From NCBI GenBank assembly GCA_024500155.1, contig CM044874.1:4033001-4097000 (forward strand): a stretch of 64,000 nucleotides of DNA, read 5' to 3'. Every line of letters begins with the position of its first letter. Positions within the stretch are counted from its first letter, which is position 1. The notes below the pieces were generated by a model. That model saw only the letters and a program-made list of their open reading frames with translations, did no database searches and was not told the origin of the DNA. Shown here piece after piece: positions 11,211 through 21,672 of the stretch. This stretch comes from Chenopodium formosanum. Lineage: Eukaryota; Streptophyta; Magnoliopsida; Caryophyllales; Amaranthaceae. The translations under genes were made by a program, and so were the position numbers.

Positions 11211-13403
11211 ATGAATGAATGAATGAAAACATTGTTGGAAACAGGATATACACAGGGTGTTAAGAAGGTACGGCAGCAACATCCTGTTTTTTAATGGCAT
11301 CAGAGACCCATGGAGTGGTGGAGGGTACGTCCCTTTTTTTCGCTCTATCATTAGTCATTACTCATACACTTCATCTTATTCTTGACATTCTGAAATATCT
11401 AGTTTTATTAGCTCCATCTTCAATTAACCTTATTAATAAAATTAATTATTTATTAAATCGAGTGTTGCCTTGGACTTAATATATCTTCATTTGTTATAAA
11501 CTCGAGCTCAAAACATTATATTTATCGTAACTTATTTTAACTTATCTAAATGTATCCGCATTTAGTGAGCAAATATGCATAGATGAGTGAGATTGTGTCA
11601 CATAACACCTATATCACTATAAGGGCTATATCTATTTAGATTATATTTTAAATACATTGGTATAGATTGGTAAGTACCACAGTATTTAAACTATGTTTTA
11701 AAAAATACTCGGTACTCCGTACAACTTTTCTCCTAATTGTAATTTTTAATTTAATTTTGGTTGGCGTGGTGGAGTTTTCAACTCCAGAAATATGAAGACA
11801 GAGGTCTCATAAACCAATTTCTAATTTTCTTTTTTCCTTTTTATTTTATTCGTAACACACTCTCATGACACAAACATTAAGAAAAATATTACTCCGTAGG
11901 TATTGTAAATGGACAAATTAATCAATACTCCGTATATTTATACACATAATATCTAGCCCTTCTCTATTCCTGATGCTAAAATTATTTTAATAAAGTTGCT
12001 CGTTTACCTATGTTACTCTTATCAACTCTTTAATTAAAAATGTTTTAAAGTTGTGTTACATTTAAAAGAAACAAAGAAAGTATTAACACAATTCAATCAC
12101 AACATGAGTCGGGCTTACTGGAATACCAGGTCTAGCTGTCTAATGTATCAATACATATTAATAAACATTTGAATCTTAAATGTCTATTTTTACTCTTAAT
12201 CTAATGAAGAGAATTATTACTACTCTTGATTCAATGGTTGAAATTGGAGCAACCTTAAAACATACCTTTAAATAACCAACACTCAACTCCACCAATACTA
12301 AAATTTACTTCTCTGCTCCAAACATAATAATCCCATTTCTAACGTCTCTCTGTGTAATTGCAGAGTTTTGAAGAGTATCTCAAACAGTTTGGTAGCCATT
12401 ATTGCAAAAGAAGGTTGGTAACTTCATCTTAATTACCATTAAACCATTTTAATATGTTTTTAAATTTAAATTTGATGTAAATTTGTTGACTTTTAGCTCT
12501 TTAAAATGCAAATTGTGTTAAGTGAAGAGATGTGACCAATTCAGATCACTTATGTTTTATAATCCGTACGTAATATTAAATATAAACAAGAAAATTAAAA
12601 GGACTTTGGTTATACATAGTACTAAAAAGGGTTAGAATTGGCCTTGTTTTTCTTAAAAATAAATAAAAATAAATAAGAAGTGAATGTCACAAAAGGACTA
12701 TATATAATAATTGAATGTTATTGTGCAATAATGTATTGTTAGATTATTCTTCATGTGCATTTTACAAATATCAATTTTTTAATACAAATATCAATAATAG
12801 TTTTACTAGTACTTAATTGCATATATTTAATTATTATGATTAAACTTGTGCATTAGCAGTACCATGAAACACATAGCAAACAAGTACAACTCCTAATGTT
12901 ACGCATAAATGTATAAGATTTATTACGTGATAAATAATTTAAATAAAAAGTATTAATGATTAATAACATGGATCGATATGTGATTTTGTTACAAAAATTT
13001 AACTAACATAGAGTAGCACGGGCCGTTCACCTTATTTTCACTTAGTTAAATTAAGATATGATAAAAGTTATCTAAATTCAAATTACAACTAAATAAGTTC
13101 AGTTAAGTTTCAATAAGTTCAAATAAGGTGAATTGAAACACCCGAATACATAACATACATCACTTTATAAATTACACTTATAGTTAAGATTCGAGGCTAG
13201 AGATACATGCTAATTATATTGTAATCATTTAATTCTTTTGCATTCTTATAATAAAATTAGGTGCCCATCATGTGGACTTGAGATTCTCGACGAAGGAAGA
13301 TCCAAATTGGTTGAAAGAAGTAAGGAAAATGGAGATTGGCTACAGCAATAAGTGGCTTTCTCAATATTACTATGATTTTAATCATATGCATTTAATTCAT
13401 TAG
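399..13403 (+). CDS. Serine carboxypeptidase S28 (lysosomal Pro-X carboxypeptidase-like), 3' part
   Basis: Seven exons were assembled by hand with GT-AG borders and consistent phase: 399-532, 1544-1656, 1753-1879, 2044-2199, 9363-9518, 11245-11324, 12364-12413, then the terminal part 13261-13403 ending in TAG (eight segments in all). The protein reads through family landmarks: LAAWFRLKYPHVAIGALASS, then SESENCYEVIK, WTWQACTEM, the acid motif NGIRDPWSGGG (Asp of the Ser-Asp-His triad), and GAHHVDLR (His of the triad). Family S28 enzymes cleave after proline at C-termini in vacuole/lysosome or apoplast. The nucleophile (GGSYGG in the family) would lie in an exon left of the window, because the first visible exon starts at the acceptor AATTGCAG with a split codon. 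No frameshift or premature stop is visible in the exons present. The intron 2200-9362 (7.2 kb) is enlarged by transposons. Family assignment is confident; whether it is expressed is unknown. Confidence 0.9.
2689..2810 (-). mobile_element. tRNA-derived SINE, copy 1
   Basis: Read on the - strand it has a tRNA-like A box (complement of 2780-2798, TAACTCAAGTGGTTAGAGC), a B-box-like segment (around 2741-2753) and an A-rich 3' tail (the T-rich run 2689-2704 on +). It is flanked by a perfect 16-bp direct repeat AGATCAAAGTATAGTA (2673-2688 and 2811-2826), the hallmark of target-primed reverse transcription. It shares its 3' body (GTGGCTCTTTAAACACCAAAA) with the copy at 19309-19409. Confidence 0.8.
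2827..3088. mobile_element. Stowaway-like MITE
   Basis: Starts CTTCCTCCGTTTTTTTTAAT and ends in the inverted copy (AAAAGAATGGAGGAAG), flanked by TA on both sides. CTCCCTCCGT-type termini with a TA duplication define Stowaway (Tc1/Mariner-derived) MITEs. Internal sequence is AT-rich and noncoding. It begins inside the right target duplication of the SINE at 2689-2810. Confidence 0.75.
3916..4006. mobile_element. Short Stowaway-like hairpin MITE
   Basis: 91-bp near-perfect hairpin. The left arm CTACCTCCGGTCCAAATTAC pairs with a right arm that reads as its complement (AGTAATTTGGACCGGAGG). TA flanks both ends. Noncoding. Confidence 0.75.
4268..4530. mobile_element. Stowaway-like MITE, degenerate ends
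   Basis: Left end CTTCATCTGTCCCTAATTAA and right end TAGAGACAGAGGGAA are imperfect inverted repeats with TA flanks. The interior is AT-rich with no coding potential. Confidence 0.5.
4583..5557 (-). mobile_element. LINE-type retroinsertion with poly(A) tail and 16-bp TSD
   Basis: A 975-bp GC-richer segment is bounded by the exact 16-bp direct repeat GAGGGAATAACTAGTT (4567-4582 and 5558-5573). On the - strand it ends in ATTAATGAATTTTAATC followed by an A tail (T run 4583-4605 on +). These are signs of target-primed reverse transcription. It holds one long reading frame on the - strand (about 300 codons, 4649-5551) whose hydrophobic, low-complexity translation matches no protein I recognise and does not begin with ATG. 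No reverse transcriptase is seen, so it may be a 5'-truncated or internally deleted LINE or another mobilised transcript. Confidence 0.7.
6200..6370. repeat. Dispersed MITE-like repeat, copy A
   Basis: Shares most of its length with 27949-28092, in the same orientation: both contain AATTCATGACAAAA, GTGTAATTAGTGT, TGATTTTCTAAATTT and AACAATTTTCAAGAGT, then a TATGTAG...CTATGTATA segment. The ends (ATGCATACAT and the complement of CTATGTATAGCATTTT) are weakly inverted. Noncoding; superfamily not determined. Confidence 0.6.
6590..7100. repeat. Minisatellite built on CTCGAGTAACCCC-like units, with strand inversion
   Basis: Dozens of degenerate units around GAGTAACCCCT(GA)CC and CTCGAGTAACC. At about 6590-6700 the units run in one orientation (GGTTACTCGAGTTG), then switch to the complement (CTCGAGTAACCCCTGA) until about 7100. 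The array can therefore fold on itself and is rich in XhoI-like CTCGAG palindromes. No coding sequence. Confidence 0.8.
7336..7513. mobile_element. CAGTT-repeat MITE, copy 2
   Basis: Ends TAAAGGTCTGTTCTGTTC and, inverted, TTAAGGCCTGTTTCG. The body consists of runs of TTCAGTTCAACTC-type repeats and the shared ATAATTCATTTCAATT core. Located in the large intron of the S28 gene. Confidence 0.65.
7954..8597. mobile_element. Non-autonomous CACTA (EnSpm)-like element
   Basis: The left end TACTACAAGAAAATAACC is one base off the canonical CACTACAAGAAA. The right end, inverted, reads TACAAGAAAAATCACTTTTC. Both ends continue into CTTTTCGTARCGATTATTT, and subterminal copies of GTAGCGATTACAATCGCTA repeat inside, the expected CACTA subterminal structure. 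About 640 bp, noncoding. A tRNA-like segment (complement of about 8240-8300) sits inside; I take it as incidental or a buried SINE piece. Confidence 0.7.
9552..9656. mobile_element. Stowaway-like MITE beside the S28 exon donor site
   Basis: CTACCTCTGTTTTGTATTAT and its inverted partner (AAACAAAGGTAG) with TA flanks. It lies 33 bp after the 5' splice site of the exon 9363-9518, so it would be the first thing transcribed in that intron. Confidence 0.7.
9922..10350. mobile_element. Large palindromic (foldback) MITE
   Basis: Two arms of roughly 190 bp, inverted and highly similar, separated by a short spacer near 10115-10160. Each arm carries TTTTGTAAGAAACTACC, GCGAGAAACTACCTTAT, AAATGTTGTAAGATACTACC, TTGGTCGGAAAGTGAGAG and the CCGGCGTTGACC / TGTGCCGGTCAC block. 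The RNA would form a very long hairpin within the S28 pre-mRNA. Target duplication not resolved. Confidence 0.75.
10361..10972. mobile_element. Mutator-like MITE with perfect 10-bp TSD
   Basis: A 612-bp element. The TIR GGCCAATTGACCAAATTGGT at 10361 is matched by its exact complement ending at 10972, and the direct repeat ATGTCCTTAA flanks both sides (10351-10360, 10973-10982). Internally, units of GCGACAATTTGGTAAAAAAA repeat at both ends in opposite orientation. A 9-11 bp duplication with GG-starting TIRs points to the Mutator superfamily. Confidence 0.85.
11176..11227. repeat. (AAT)n-(GAAT)n microsatellite
   Basis: About ten AAT units followed by about five GAAT units, ending some 17 bp before the acceptor site of the S28 exon 11245-11324. 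It occupies the region where a branch point and pyrimidine tract would normally be. Confidence 0.85.
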
Positions 13404-14760
13404 TGATTGTTGAAACCCATTGTACTCCACTTGTGAGTGTCCCACATTAGAGAAAAGGAGAGGTGATTCCACTTTATAAGGTAGAGGAATTATTCCTACC
13501 ATTGTCAATTGGTTTTAGTATGGAAGCTCCAAAGCCTTGTTTGTGGACCAAACTCTCCTTCTCCTTGTTCGGATTGCCCAGGCCCATTTCATATTGTTTC
13601 GAAATTCATCAATGATAAAGTATAAAAACACACTATGTATAAGTAGTACTCGTATTTTTTATTTTTCTCGTTACTTAAGGCTTATTTCGTGTGCTCTTTT
13701 CTTTGGTCTTTAATGCTTCAAGATTTATGCCCAAAAATACAAGAGAAAAATAAACAACAACAAATTAATTATTATGTAAACACTTGTTTTATGCCATGTA
13801 AAATTGCATATTCATGGAATTAACAATCATGCAAGATAGGGAAATTAATTAAAGATATGTACTTTCTAGCTTATTTTTTTCTAGGTTTGAAAAGAGGTAA
13901 TAGCTAATTGTTACAGATGTACATATATATTATATCACGATATCTTATTAGCTTTTCAAGCTAATCAATAAATATTCACTAATATTTAATCTCTATTGGT
14001 ATTCTTCTTGTTGTCGCTTTTCTTGTTACTCTATTAAATATTGTATAATTAGAAAAACAAAATGATGGGAAAAGGAGATATTTTGTTTACATAAAAATAT
14101 CAAAACTCGATTGTCAAAATCAATTAAAAATAGATTTCAACAAGAATGCAATGTTAGATCAATGTCAAAATTACATAGAAAAAAGACAATAGAAGTATGG
14201 AAGATATGAAGATAAGGATAGCGTAATGAATTCGTATTTTGTTGGCGCTTAGGAGGTATGTCTTATTACTTGTAAACATTGTCAAATTGGCAATAACTTT
14301 GGAGAATTTATTTATATACGTATTATGAGTATTAATCATTATAATTATATTTATATTTATTAAAGTCTAATTTTTATTTTTCAAAGTTAGGCAAAGAATA
14401 TGACAAGTGATCGAGGTCGGTCCACTAGTCCCTTTTAAGCTAAGTTTGCCCATTATTTCTCAAATGGGCTTCATATAATTGAATCACGCTTTTTGACTTT
14501 AAAAATTCTAATTTCGCACCATTTTGTGCAACCAAGATTCTATTACTCTATTTGGTTTCCAAGTGTGAGAAATTGAGAATTTCAGATAGTTTGCTTTAAT
14601 TTGTATGATGGTACACATTTTTTAAGTATCAAATTCTAGTATGATAAGGTCTTGGTATCATAAGACGGCAAAAGTTGTGCACTTTCCTTTTTCAAATTAT
14701 TCAATTTACTCGTAAAGTTGTCACCCATGGCATTTCAATCACCATAGATCCATAGGTAAA
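13404..14760. other. S28 3' flank, no gene seen
   Basis: AT-rich DNA after the S28 stop codon. A segment around 13420-13600 (GGTAGAGGAATTATTCC, GGCCCATTTCATATTG) looks like 3' UTR or an old repeat. No credible reading frame, RNA gene or clear transposon ends were found. Confidence 0.5.
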
Positions 14761-14773
14761 GTATTGTGTAGAA

Positions 14774-15645
14774 CGGACTCACGTGAGTCCGGTCATACAA
14801 ACAGAAAAAATTTTAAATTTTTTTTTGTCGGAAATAAGATAATGATAGTCAGATATTAGATTATAATTATCATATATTAGGTTGTAAGTGTCAGAAAATA
14901 GATAATAATGGTGAGATATTAGATTATACTTATCAGGTATTAGCTTATTATTGTCAGATTATAGGTTTTCATTGTCAGAAATTAGATTATAATGGTCAAA
15001 TATTAGATTATACAAATCAGAAATTATATTATAATGGTCAGAAATTAGGTAATATATATCAGATATTAGGTTATATATATCTGATATTAAACAATATTGA
15101 AATAGTTGAATTGCTAATATCAGATGTTAAACCAGGACCTTGAAGATGGAAATCAACCGCAAGTCTCCTGCACCAGAGTAGAGAGAAACAAGAGAGAGAA
15201 AACATAATGATGGAAAAGGCTGTCACTCTCAGAACTAATCGTCTTCTTTCTAGAAAGCAATTCATCAGTTTCCATTACTTGGTTTTCCATTTTCTTTTCT
15301 TTTAATTGTTAATTTTTGATTTCATAAATCCTAATTTGTTTTTCGTTGCTTTTTTTTTTTACATTTTGGGTCATCGATGTTCTTCGATCACCCTGGTCCT
15401 GCTACCATTGCCAAGGTTTGATCTGCTTTTTTCGATTCCGATCGCACTTTATTTGGTTTTAGTGTTGTTTTGTTAGGAGGAAGAGGGAGAGTGATGGCAG
15501 TGGGTATGTCGGAGATGGCAGCATCATCGCCGCCGTGGAGGATTAGGTGACTGATTCTAGGTTGTGCGGCTTGTGCCTGGCCAGGTTTGTGACAAGGGAG
15601 TGCGTTATAAACTGGACTCACGTGAAACGGACTCACACAAAACCT
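14774..15645. repeat. Element with palindromic end and 17-20 bp minisatellite
   Basis: Opens with the perfect 18-bp palindrome CGGACTCACGTGAGTCCG (14774-14791, containing a CACGTG box) and closes near 15612-15640 with GGACTCACGTGAAACGGACTC. Between them, 14820-15095 is a tandem array of degenerate GTCAGATATTAGATTATAAT units. Then comes a GC-richer stretch (about 15130-15620) with an exon-like start and a GT donor near 15415. It could be a transposon with captured gene sequence; superfamily not identified. Confidence 0.5.
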
Positions 15646-16721
15646 TTTGAGATCCATATATCATAAGAATTGTTTTAAAAAATACTTCATAGATAGTATA
15701 TGTGCACCAACGATTGTTTTACTTTGACTTCTTTTTATCAAAGTTCGTAGATTTGGATATTTCAAGGTGAAGAACATCGATCTATAACTTGAAAAAAGGT
15801 TTTTCTTTGAATTATTCTTCGTTGTCATAGCCTATATATTATGTAGTTTTCATTTATATTTTTATGTTCTATCGCAATCTATCTTTTCAATAATCACTCA
15901 AGCTCAACATAATGCTCAAATCACGTAGAGAAGGATATATTTGAATATTTCGTTTGAGAGAATGTTGTTTTAATTCATGTATTTGGGTTATCCATGTGCC
16001 ATGTCCCTATGAAGTATCAATTTTTAAGCAATTTTACAAATGGCTTAATTACCAAGGCAATAATTTTGAAGTTGAGATTTATTCTTAGCATATAACCTCC
16101 TTGAGAAGTACGTTTATACTCCAATTTTGTAATATTTTTTGTTGAATGATCTAATTATATATAAACGAGATTTCATCTCATATATTAAGTGTCACTCTCA
16201 TTACTTTATTCAATTAATTTAGTCGGCATCCATTTATATGTGATCTAATTTAATGTCAAATAATCCAGGAAGAAACAAGAAGTTTGTTTGATAAATCCGC
16301 AATTGAATTATTGTTTCATTACCAAATTAACATAGCCATTTTTATTAGAAGGATCTTCATGTTTGTGCTCATTTTTTGGAAAATTAACACTAATTTAACA
16401 GCGTATAAAAAGGTACATTAACACATGACAATTCAGTCCAATAATTGTTAAATTACTAAAATAACAATCACATGTGAAATTTGGAGATTAACCCAATTTA
16501 ATTAAGACATTTCATAATCCATATTTTATATTAGTAAGCAAATTAGGGATAATATGAAGGGTATATTAGGAAATTTGGTCAGTGTTTAGTATGAAAAAGG
16601 CAAGTTTACCAGAAATATTGTTGTGGGCGAATTTTGGGAAGGTTGACTGGGCCCCAATTGATCCACAGGATTTATTCTTTATGGACCCCAATAGCCCAAC
16701 TCATCAATAGAGCACGCCTGC

Positions 16722-16925
16722 ATATAATGGTCCTAAATCCTAATCGATGGAAAGCAAATTAAAGAAATTCTCCCTCCCATTAAATATAAAATTTAAATAA
16801 ATATTACGAAGTCCTCCACACACATATATATATATAATGGTCCTAAATCCTAATTGATGGAAAGCAAATTAAAGAAATTCTCCCTCCCATTAAATATAAA
16901 ATTTAAATAAATACTACGAAGTCCT

Positions 16926-17003
<78 letters not shown>
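16722..17003. repeat. 97-bp tandem duplication followed by (AT)n microsatellite
   Basis: 16722-16818 and 16832-16928 are near-identical direct copies (ATAATGGTCCTAAATCCTAA ... GAAGTCCTCCA), differing at about two bases. The spacer holds a CA/TA repeat. A long AT run (16928-17003) follows the second copy. Consistent with recent slippage or unequal exchange. Confidence 0.9.
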
Positions 17004-17005
<2 letters not shown>

Positions 17006-17493
17006 GATAATTGACATATTTTGACTAGTTTGAAGTTTTATGCAATTTAGTAGACTTTTATTGTATTATAGTTGGTAGTGTGACATTGTTTTTACTCGGT
17101 AGTCGGTACTATTGAGTAGTGTGGCAATCTAGCTAATGAAATTATATTTTGGTGTCTTAGGTTGGCTTCATTTCAATTTAGCTTGATATTATGGTTATTG
17201 TATCACTTTCTCTCATTTGAATTGATCTAAATTTAATTAAATTTACTTATTAGAGCTTATTTTAGCTGAAAATTAAACTTGAGTATCCTTTATTAAGCCA
17301 TACCAAAACTTATCTTAAGTATCCTTATACTTTAAGAAGTAAAGGTCGATTTGTGGAATCTATTTTCTAAATCCTAGAGTCTTTTGGTTGTGATTGACAT
17401 GTTAGAAAGGAGGTATGCTAGAGGTATTTAGCATGCACACGTTGTAACATGTAACTATGATTATATTGGATTTTCTATCCTAATTTAGCCAAA

Positions 17494-17666
17494 TAAGGGC
17501 ATGTTCACATTTACCTAATTTCAGTTTAGTTCAGATCTAATCAGTTCAGTTCTGTTCAGTTCAACTTCTAATTTTTCTCTCTCATAAAATATTCATTTCA
17601 GCTCAGTTTAGTTCAGCTCCAATCAGTTCTGTTCAGCTCAGTTTAGTAAATGTGAACAAGTCGAAG
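17494..17666. mobile_element. CAGTT-repeat MITE, copy 3
   Basis: Left end TAAGGGCATGTTCACATTTA, right end inverted (AAATGTGAACAAGTC). The body is TTCAGTTCAGTTC-type repeats around the shared TCTCTCATAAAATATTCATT core. Confidence 0.7.
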
Positions 17667-17753
17667 AGGAAAAACAAAAACTTTCACATATCATGGAAAA
17701 AGGTTGAATTTTTGTTGCTGCGTTTTTACATAGATAGTATACATAAATTAATA

Positions 17754-17853
17754 CTACCTCCGTTATAGATAACCTGTAACGGAGATAGTAATATGGTTTT
17801 TTCCTCTATACTTTATGTCAAATCGTTGCACATAACCTGTAACGGAGATAGTA
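17754..17853. mobile_element. Stowaway-like MITE, rearranged
   Basis: Contains CTACCTCCGTTATAGATAACC, an adjacent inverted copy GTAACGGAGATAG, then a second right arm (CACATAACCTGTAACGGAG). The same family appears intact at 37127-37207 (GTTATGTGCAACGATT and its complement). Confidence 0.6.
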
Positions 17854-18149
17854 ATATATTTTTTTTTTTTTTTTTTGAATTTGGATAATATGCTACAAGT
17901 ACATTATTATGAAATAAATTAATTTGAGTTTGGCAGCTTATATAGAGCACGATGTAATGGCCTAACGGATTGCATGTTTAGCGGCTTAGAAACTTGTTAG
18001 CTGCTAGTAGTGATCGCTAGCTATAGCTAATAGGCCACTAATATAATTAATTACCAGATCATGAGATTAGCAACATAAAATTAGACTAAAAGGTGGTCCA
18101 ATATTCGTACTTTTATAATAATGTTATCGTTTGGTGAAGTTACACATTT

Positions 18150-18980
18150 CTAGGGGTGAGCATGGGATGGGTACTCATACCGTTAGTACTAATGATTCGG
18201 CTAATCAATAACCAATATTACTAAAACTGATATTTATAAACCAAACCAATAAGTTCAGGTAACCGGACTTGAGGTACTCGGAATTTCGGATCGGTTATCG
18301 GATACACTATAAGATATCCAATAATGATAATTAAACTAAATGTCATAGTTATTATAATATCATTTAACACTAATTAACAATAATATCACATGATCTTGAC
18401 CTAATTATTAATAATATTACTAATCATTGATATTTGGAAAATTTGCAATTTGCAGCTATTTAAAAAAAAATGCAAATTGTAACCCAAAAGTTGTTATAAA
18501 TTGTAAATTGCAACCTAATTCAATTTTTTCATCGATTTGCTTGTCGAAAAATGTTCGATTAAGATTTTAGCAGCCATTTGCAAAATTTTTCGATATGCAA
18601 ATCGATGAAAAAGTTGAATTGAGTTGCAATTTATAATTCATAAGAACTTTTTGCTACAATTTGGAATTTTTTTTTTTAATTGACTGCAATTTACAAAATA
18701 CAAACTTTAAATGGATGCAATTGGCAAATTTTCCTTGATATTATAAAGTGATTATAAATTAAAGTAAGAGTTTAGAGTTTGGAAAGATAGATTTAAGTAG
18801 GAAAAAAAACTAAAAATTGCTTAACGGATCGGATCGGGTAACCGTTAATTTTAAAATGATACCCAATAACCATACCCGATAACAAATTATCGGAACGGGT
18901 ACACGAAGCGTACTATGGTTATCGGATCGGGTACCCTAATTTTTGGAACGGTTACGGATCGGGTTAAACGAATATGATAC
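18150..18980. mobile_element. TAGGGGTG-end element with GGATCGGGTA repeats and internal foldback
   Basis: Starts with TAGGGGTGAGCATGGGATGG and carries GGATCGGGTAACC / GGTACTCGG repeats at both sides, as in other elements of this window that start TAGGGGTG. An inverted repeat of about 130 bp per arm lies inside (about 18432-18555 against 18590-18740, around TTGCAATTTGC and CATCGATTTGC). The expected right end TGCTCACCCCTA is not present, so it may be truncated. Confidence 0.5.
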
Positions 18981-19308
18981 TACTTTGTTCTAGTAAAATT
19001 GCCCCATATTCTAATTTTGATTGTACTAATAATTAAGTATTTGTTGTATTTTAAGTATGATATATTTTCTGTGCTTAATTTTTAAAGACTCATGTTACAT
19101 TTATTTATTTATTTATTTTTTTGTAAAAAAAGATCAAATTTACTTTCAATAATAATTGAACCATCTCTTAAAAAAAATAAAAATTGAGAGTTGCAAAGTA
19201 TGAGACAATCTTAATAGGATGAATGGGTACGATACTACAGGCTTACATATAGGTGGCTTGTATAAGTATGTGATTTAAGTTTTAATAACATTTGAAAGTG
19301 CAATAGAT

Positions 19309-19409
19309 TTTGGTGTTTAGAGAGCCACAAGGGTGGGGGTGAGAATCGATCCCAAGATCTCTTAGAATCGGAAGGAAAGCTCTAACCACTTGAGCTACCC
19401 CTCACTCTC
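19309..19409 (-). mobile_element. tRNA-derived SINE, copy 2, target duplication split by a hAT-like element
   Basis: On the - strand: A box TAGCTCAAGTGGTTAGAGC (complement of 19379-19397), B-box-like GGGATCGATTCTC (complement of 19341-19353), and a tail ending CTCTAAACACCAAAA. The 16-bp duplication TGAAAGTGCAATAGAT is at 19293-19308. Its partner lies at 20164-20179, because another element inserted exactly at the SINE's 5' junction. Confidence 0.8.
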
Positions 19410-19415
19410 TGAAAG

Positions 19416-20161
19416 TAGGGGTGAAAGTGAATCGGTGTAAAACCGAACCGAACCAAAAAAACCGAACCGAATAAGGAATGTGGTTCGGTTTTTTGAGAGA
19501 GTGGTTCGGTTTCGGTGTCGAAAATTTAAAAAATTCGGTTTTCGGTTCGGTTTCGGTTCGGGAAATTGACAAACCGAATTATAAGCCCAATTCTACAAAA
19601 CCCCTGGCCCAAAACTAAATACCTTAGGTATATAATGAAAAATAAGAAAATCCTAATTCCTCTCAGCCTTCCTCACTCTCTCAGTCTCTTTCTCCACTCC
19701 TCGTCTCCTCCTACTCATTCCCCTCCTGTCTCCTCTCCGACCACTATCCAGTACACCAGGCGACCACCGTCCACCTACTTCTCTCTCTCCTGTCTTCTCC
19801 TAATTTGCGATTTTAATTTTCTCTACTTGCTAATTGTTGCTCTGCTACTTGCTAATCGTTGCTCTGCTACTTGCTACTTGCTTGAATCGTTGCTCTACTA
19901 CTTGCTAATTTGTGAATTGCGATTTTAGTTTGTGCTAATTTGTGGGAATTAATTGGTCAATTGCTTAATTTCTCTGCTAATTTGTGGGAATTAATTGCTC
20001 AATTGCTTAAAAATTGGTTTGGTTCGGTTTTTTATTGTGAAACCAAAATAAATATGGTTTGGTTTGGTGCGGTGTGGTTTCTAAAATCAAGAAACCGAAT
20101 TTAGGTGGTTCGGTTTCGGTTTGGGCCAAAAACCAAACCGAACACCGAACTTTCACCCCTA
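19416..20161. mobile_element. hAT-like non-autonomous element (GGTTCGG repeats), 746 bp
   Basis: Terminal inverted repeats TAGGGGTGAAAGTG and CTTTCACCCCTA with a perfect 8-bp duplication TCTGAAAG (19408-19415, 20162-20169). Subterminal regions are arrays of AACCGAACCGAACC at the left and GGTTCGGTTTCGG at both sides. The middle (about 19640-19990) is pyrimidine-rich with repeated CTACTTGCTAATTGTTGCT units. An 8-bp duplication and TA-rG ends fit hAT. The 120-codon frame inside is low complexity and probably not a protein. Confidence 0.8.
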
Positions 20162-20469
20162 TCTGAAAGTGCAATAGATACTATGAAAGTATGAAACTAT
20201 GAAAGTGTCAAATTGAATTGAATTAGCTAGAGTAACATGCGTTGTAAGAACTAGTATGTACCTTCCAAGTTACCTATTTAATATAATTCCTTTCCATTAG
20301 AAGAATATAGTTTGATCTACATACTACTAAAATATAAAATTCAACATACCTAATATTTTGTAAGTTTAGTTTCATCCATTACAGTAGTTGTAGAACTTTG
20401 ACTAGCTAGTTTGCATGGTATACGAATATACGATCGACTGCTTTAACAAATATATAAGCACAAATTTAT

Positions 20470-21596
20470 GTACTCAATTCTTCCTTTTTTCACCGTTTAG
20501 GTACTTAATTTTTTTTAACTTTGCTTTTGGGTACTGAGTTAAGAATTCCGGCCAAAAAAAATAAATCAACCTAAGAATTCAGTACCTTTGGTTAAAGAAT
20601 TCAGTACCCTGGTTAAGAGAAAGTGGGCCCCACCCGATTAAAAAAATTCGCGAGTCACCCTTAATTTTTTTTCCCTTTCTTATTCTTTATTCCCCCCTTT
20701 TGCTCCCTTTATTCTTTCCTTTTCTGGAAATTCTGCTGCGTCATTGTCGAAGAACACGAGCAAGCTTGGGCTCGATTCTGGGGAAAACGACACCAAAAGT
20801 CGCCATTTTTTTGAGGTAAGCTCAATTACTCATGGATTATGTTGATATTTTGATATAAATTTTGAATTTTTTGCCCATTTTTTGATGTTATTTGCGACCT
20901 AGGGTTTTCTATTTTTTGGGGGTTTTTTTGAACAAATTGATGATGTCGATTTCTTGTGTTTTTTGTGTTAAATTTGTTGCTTTGTTGTTGTTTGTTGTTG
21001 GATTAAGCTAGTGTTGTTGTTGAATGTCGATTACATGTTGTTTAAATTGCGCAAGGGTTTGATTAGTTGATATGTTTTTCGCACTAAAACAGGGGAAGAA
21101 TTGAAGAAGCAGCAGCAGGGGAAGAACCTAGCAGCAGCTTCTGTTTCTTTTTTTTTTTCTAAAAAATCTGGAAAAACCTTGTTGAAGAATTTGTGCCTAA
21201 ATAGACATGGTGAATGAACCTGTTTTGATGATATTTGTTGCTGGTGTACTGCTACAGCTTCTGCGTTGCTGTTTTTGTTTTTTATTTTTTTTATTGAAAT
21301 TGAATCAGGGAAAATCGTTTTGGATGAATTTTGTTAAGAAAACATGGTGTGCTGCTAGTGTTTTGCAGGTGTTTTCATGGCATTTTTTGGCCAAGTTCAT
21401 GCCCCTTTAAATAGAGTAATAACGGCTAGTTTACGAGTCAAAGTTTAGAAGTTTTTTTTTAAAAAATATTAATTTTTTAATTAGGTATGTTAGTGATGAG
21501 TTAGTGGTGAGTTCACCTGAAAATCACTTTGAGTACTCAAAAGCAAAGCAAAAAAAATTGAGTACCTAAAAGGTGAAAAAAGGAAGAATTGAGTAC
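20470..21596. mobile_element. Long-TIR element, possibly carrying captured gene-like sequence
   Basis: The ends are inverted repeats of roughly 75 bp: GTACTCAATTCTTCCTTTTT and further TTCACC(G/T)TTTAGGTACT on the left, mirrored at 21520-21596. The interior resembles a plant 5' UTR plus first intron (about 20700-20815 followed by GAGGTAAGCTC) and a short purine-rich segment near 21090-21150. No complete protein. Long TIRs suggest a Pack-MULE-like element, but I could not find a convincing 9-bp duplication. Confidence 0.55.
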
Positions 21597-21672
21597 CTAA
21601 TTGTACTCTTAACTCACAATTATATACTTTGTATGATACACTATTCGAAAATCAACAAAGTGTTTGCTCACT

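Noticed and set aside
19566..19928. 120-codon frame
   Set aside because: Falls inside the hAT-like element; Ser/Leu-rich translation of CT-repeats and CTACTTGCTAAT units.
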